Source: Phoronis australis
Taxonomy: Eukaryota; Phoronida; Phoronidae
NCBI GenBank assembly: GCA_002633005.1
Contig: NMRA01000895.1
Location: forward strand, 1-48,330
Length of the DNA stretch: 48,330 bases
Reading direction: 5' to 3'
Below are positions 45,035 through 48,330 of the stretch, piece by piece (within the stretch, counting starts at the first letter, position 1; each line of letters starts with the position of its first letter). The translations under genes were made by a program, and so were the position numbers. The notes under the pieces are model-generated. The model searched no databases and was not told the origin of the DNA. It was given only the letters and a program-made list of their open reading frames with translations.

Positions 45035-46060
45035 ACAGCAACCCGTTTACCAATATGAAAAGGAATTCTTTAAAATTGTAGGATAATTTACGTATTAATT
45101 TTTGATGACCTTTCCACTAACTGACCTCTTCCGGTGCATTATGAGCCCCGAGGAGGGAGTAATTGTAAATACGATTAAAAGTGTAGTTAATGCTAAAAAT
45201 CACAGATGCTTTACTTTAAGCACTTCAGAATACAAGATCAATGAATTGGTCAAACATTTAGAAGAAAAATGAACCTCATGACCCCATGGGTGCACCAAAT
45301 GACCTGAAAATGTAGAATTCAAACTCAGTCGCATTTAGTAAACAAACATGTAATTTTGAATTCTTTAGCTCAAATTTTTAGTTTTGCACTCAATGACCTA
45401 TTTTTTCTGATTGGGTTGCCTATTGCGAAATAAAGTAGGGTATTCAATCGGCATGTTGACATACACCAGTGCGCTGAAATTGAAGGAAATTCCTTGAAAA
45501 ACGTAAGAGATATCACATTTTGAACGTTAAACGACCTTTGCACTAATTAACCATATCCGGTGCATTATAAGCGTCTTTAGGAGAATTATTGCAGAGCCCA
45601 TAAAAATGTGTTTAATGCTGAGAATCACAGTTGTCTATCGGTTGACACATCAGAATGCTTGCTGATTAAAAAGGTCAATTTTTCAGAAGAAAAATGCACC
45701 TAATGACCCCATGTTTGCACTAAATGACCTGAAACTTTGGATAACAAAATTTAGTTACCTGTGCCAATCAAACCTGTCAATTTGAAATTTCTAGCTCAAA
45801 ATTTTAGTTTGCACCTACTGACCTTTGACCTATTTCACTTGATTGGAGGACCCGATTACTTATGAAAGTAATTTCTAAAATTGCCTTATTGACTTATACC
45901 AGTACACCGAATTTGAAAAGAAAACCTTTAAAAATGAAGAAAGAGTAGCTTTTAGAAAATTACATGACCTTTGCACCAATCGACCTCTTCCGGTGCAATA
46001 TGATTATATAACGAATCAAAATTTATGTACTGTCAAAAGTCATATGCTGAATTTAAGGAA
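45035..46060. repeat. Degenerate ~430-bp tandem repeat, about 2.4 copies
   Basis: The anchor ccggtgca occurs at 45131, 45557 and 45990, spaced 426 and 433 bases. Each is preceded by tgacctttncact/cc and an aa(a/c)..ttnaaaa block. Units one and two also share taatgctnanaatcacag and gcaccnaatgacc...gaaa. No coding potential was seen. Confidence 0.75.
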
Positions 46061-46519
46061 CGTACAGTGTAGGTGCACCCATATTGGAGTTATTAAACCT
46101 CGAAGTTGGTCGAAAGAAGAATGAAGTTGAAGAAAACCCAGGAACAACAGTACTCTGTGTTTACACGCGCAGAGTAACTACTTTGCCCAAGGAACTTTAA
46201 CAGATCATGGGCTTTCGGGATGTATGAATTGATAACGTAATTACGAACACAAATAATGGTGCAAACATGTAAAGCACCTTCAAACCCAACAAATTGAACA
46301 TCAGCGTTGATGTGTGATCGCTATCAATTAATTGACGGCGATGAAGACATGCCATAACCGTCGTTGGAACTAGGGTTGTCATTTCCACATTGCCATAAAA
46401 AGTGAAACGCTCGTTGACACAGAATCACTTGTCATTTACAAGTCAAAATCGTCTGCCAGGTACATCTCCTGACGCGCACACAGTGGAGCTGAAGATTGCG
46501 CAATGCGATGCTGTTGTAG
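46061..46519. other. Spacer
   Basis: No supported feature. A hydrophobic minus-strand frame at 46197-46388 (VLYMFAPLFVFVITLSIH) is noted but not called. Confidence 0.4.
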
Positions 46520-46714
46520 ATATTGTTAATGGATCATCCGGACGTCTTGCAAGAAACAAATAAAGTACATGTAGTTTGTTATGATCTATCGCAAGCTCCG
46601 CCCCTGTGCGAAAAGTCACAAGATACCCGACATTCGAACGAGATGTCAGAGGCAAATACACTGTCGCTATACGACGTTCCTGGTGAAATCGATGAGTCAT
46701 TTTGCACTGTTTGA
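46520..46714 (+). CDS. Possible terminal exon with tyrosine motifs
   Basis: A 64-codon frame after an acceptor-like gctgttgtag, with VVCYDLSQAPPLCEKS and SLYDVPGEIDESFCTV before TGA. YDVP is the type of motif bound by Crk/Abl SH2 domains once phosphorylated, and the acidic, Ser-rich composition fits a receptor tail. No partner exon was found nearby and the acceptor is weak, so this is tentative. Confidence 0.3.
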   Translation: MLLMDHPDVLQETNKVHVVCYDLSQAPPLCEKSQDTRHSNEMSEANTLSLYDVPGEIDESFCTV

Positions 46715-47254
46715 AAACGAGTCGACAGAGACAAGGGGCGATGCTTTTCAACAGTGAGTCGTACGTTCATGATATGGGAATTTGTAAAGGTTACGATGAA
46801 AAAATAGGTGCTCGAGGAGCCAGCGAAAATCCGAAGAACCCCTCGGCCTCGGGGCCACCTTCACCTGACAAATGACAAGGCCACTGATACGATATGTTCA
46901 TGTAAAGCTGGGTATGTACATTAAAGTCGAATTATGTGTACGATTCCATAGATTTCATGATCTTTCGATTATAATCAGTGAAGATTCACCGATATTTTTA
47001 TTCTGTGGTCTGCTAAATTTCGCCAAATGAAAAGTAGTTCACAACTGGTGGGACACCTGGAGTAAAGTAGGTCATAGATTACAGACAACATATGCACTAT
47101 AATCTCTGAGTAGATAGACTCGATAGGTTTTCTAAACTTGTAACCAAATATTTTTATAAAAAATTCAGGTTCATAGCTCAGGTACACACTCATCTCGTCC
47201 TGGGCAAACAGGTAGGTCTAGGGCTGTGTCTAAGTAAAATTAATGTCTGCAATT
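46715..47254. other. Spacer
   Basis: Nothing recognised. Confidence 0.5.
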
Positions 47255-47574
47255 CAGTGGCGGATCTAGGATCAACAAGGGGGGCCCAACGTATGTTGCC
47301 TCGTGGAATTGGGCAAAGTGGGTTTGTATGTGCACAGGCGGCCCGAAAGCTGCAAGGGCCAGGGATGTAGAGTGTTGGACCTTCTGTTCAGAAAATCTAT
47401 CGGTGGACTAAAAAAAAAACAAGAACACGATTGCGTCCCGATCTGGGGTCTGAGCCCCCCCCCTCTTCCGCTTCCTGTCCTAGTTACTGAACTCAATATT
47501 TCTTCACGCTTTTGCCGTTTCATTTTGCCTGCGGGGGCTGGGGCGCCTGCCCCCCCCCCCTTAATCCACCTATG
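47255..47574. repeat. hAT-like MITE with G/C runs
   Basis: The left end CAGTGGCGGATCTAGG is mirrored at the right by ccttaatccacctatg, with long G or C runs just inside each end. It is related to the element at 6921. Confidence 0.55.
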
Positions 47575-48286
47575 GAATTGTCCGTTTGCACCATCAAGAC
47601 ATTTAATTTAGGCCTACCTTCTTATGAACTTGGCATTTTTCGTAGTTTCATTCAATAAAGGTAGATTTCATTTAATTTTGAAGGTACCATGATCACTAAG
47701 TCGTGGTATGGTTACAAAAGATTACAAGTCTGGTGTGGTAGTTGCAAAAATAGGGTATTTACAAAAATAACTCAAATTCTTTTTTAAAGCTTCATAAATC
47801 TAAATATAATGTTTGAACAACACCAAAATGAGCTATCTCTCTAACTCTGCAAACATAGTGTATATTAGAGGTACACGTCAAAAAGTAATTCAACAGTTTT
47901 TTTTAGTGAGAACAGCTCGACCAAGGCTTTGAGTTCTGGCAGTAATCCAGTGCCCTTCCCTGCGCGATCGAATCTCTGAATTTTGACCGGGAGAGAAGTT
48001 CAGTTGAACGCCAGCTTAAGGTTTATGAATAACAAAAAATGTACCTCTGATACGAAACAAAATACAGTCCATTAGGTTGAAATAAATAAAAAAACATAAA
48101 ATAAAAATGTCCTTGAAAACAACAATTTCCAGGGCCTACCGCTAGAGTGCTGAGATCCAGCAGGTGCCGAGACAAAGGCGGCCAGACCTAGCCAACTCGG
48201 GAGTCAAAATCTGAGATAGCCCTGCACCATAGCCACCAAGCTGAAAAGTGCGTATCATGGAACTAATATATTTGTGTTTATTATAG
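47575..48286. other. Spacer
   Basis: AT-rich; nothing recognised. Confidence 0.5.
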
Positions 48287-48330
48287 CCTTCGAGTTATCA
48301 AGCAACATCGCTAAGTTCAGCTGCTCGTGT
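48287..48330 (+). CDS. Possible exon cut by the window edge
   Basis: A good acceptor (tttgtgtttattatag) is followed by 44 open bases reading PSSYQATSLSSAAR in one frame. Too short to identify. Confidence 0.25.

Noticed and set aside
46197-46388. Minus-strand hydrophobic ORF
   Set aside because: One hydrophobic stretch in 63 codons with no recognisable receptor motif.
1-48330. tRNA, rRNA or CRISPR features
   Set aside because: No B-box-like or cloverleaf sequence, rRNA stretch or regularly spaced repeat array was found by eye.

Overview
The window is nuclear DNA of an animal, most likely a marine invertebrate deuterostome such as an amphioxus, hemichordate or echinoderm relative. The reasons are spliced genes with GT-AG introns of 0.5-8 kb, repeated ACATGTACATGTA-type sequence, dense mobile elements (a BEL/Pao LTR element, a LINE, long-TIR DNA transposons and MITEs), and a death-fold gene (ankyrin/ZU5/DED) of a kind expanded in those lineages. 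The species cannot be fixed from sequence alone. No bacterial features, CRISPR, rRNA or tRNA were seen.

Layout. (1) 595-6412, + strand: the 3' six exons of a GH31 glycosidase closely matching bacterial sulfoquinovosidase YihQ. (2) 6.4-21.6 kb: repeat-rich DNA. It holds two small MITEs, a decayed DNA transposon at 8158-11329 with long inverted ends, a possible two-pass membrane protein on the minus strand (12746-13030), a piggyBac-like remnant near 14 kb and a minus-strand BEL/Pao element at 14939-21125 that contains a 434-base assembly gap. (3) 21835-22034: the terminal exon of a RhoGDI, with no upstream exon found. (4) 23383-44070, + strand: a chain of exons with matching phases, encoding an ankyrin-like end repeat, a basic linker, a ZU5 domain, a death effector domain and one or two C-terminal membrane segments. 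Its introns carry a 3.9 kb DNA transposon (27311-31255, with target duplication), a LINE fragment (34.2-35.4 kb) and a MITE. (5) 44.1-48.3 kb: 3' flank, a ~430 bp tandem repeat, a possible tyrosine-motif terminal exon, a MITE and the possible start of another exon at the right edge.

The two main genes look unrelated. The first would hydrolyse sulfoquinovosides (plant and algal sulfolipid head groups) or a close analogue. The second has the build of a membrane-anchored death-fold signalling adaptor. Exons were assigned by eye from splice sites, phase and protein resemblance. The joins need transcript evidence, and three of the four isolated N bases look like contig seams with duplicated flanks.
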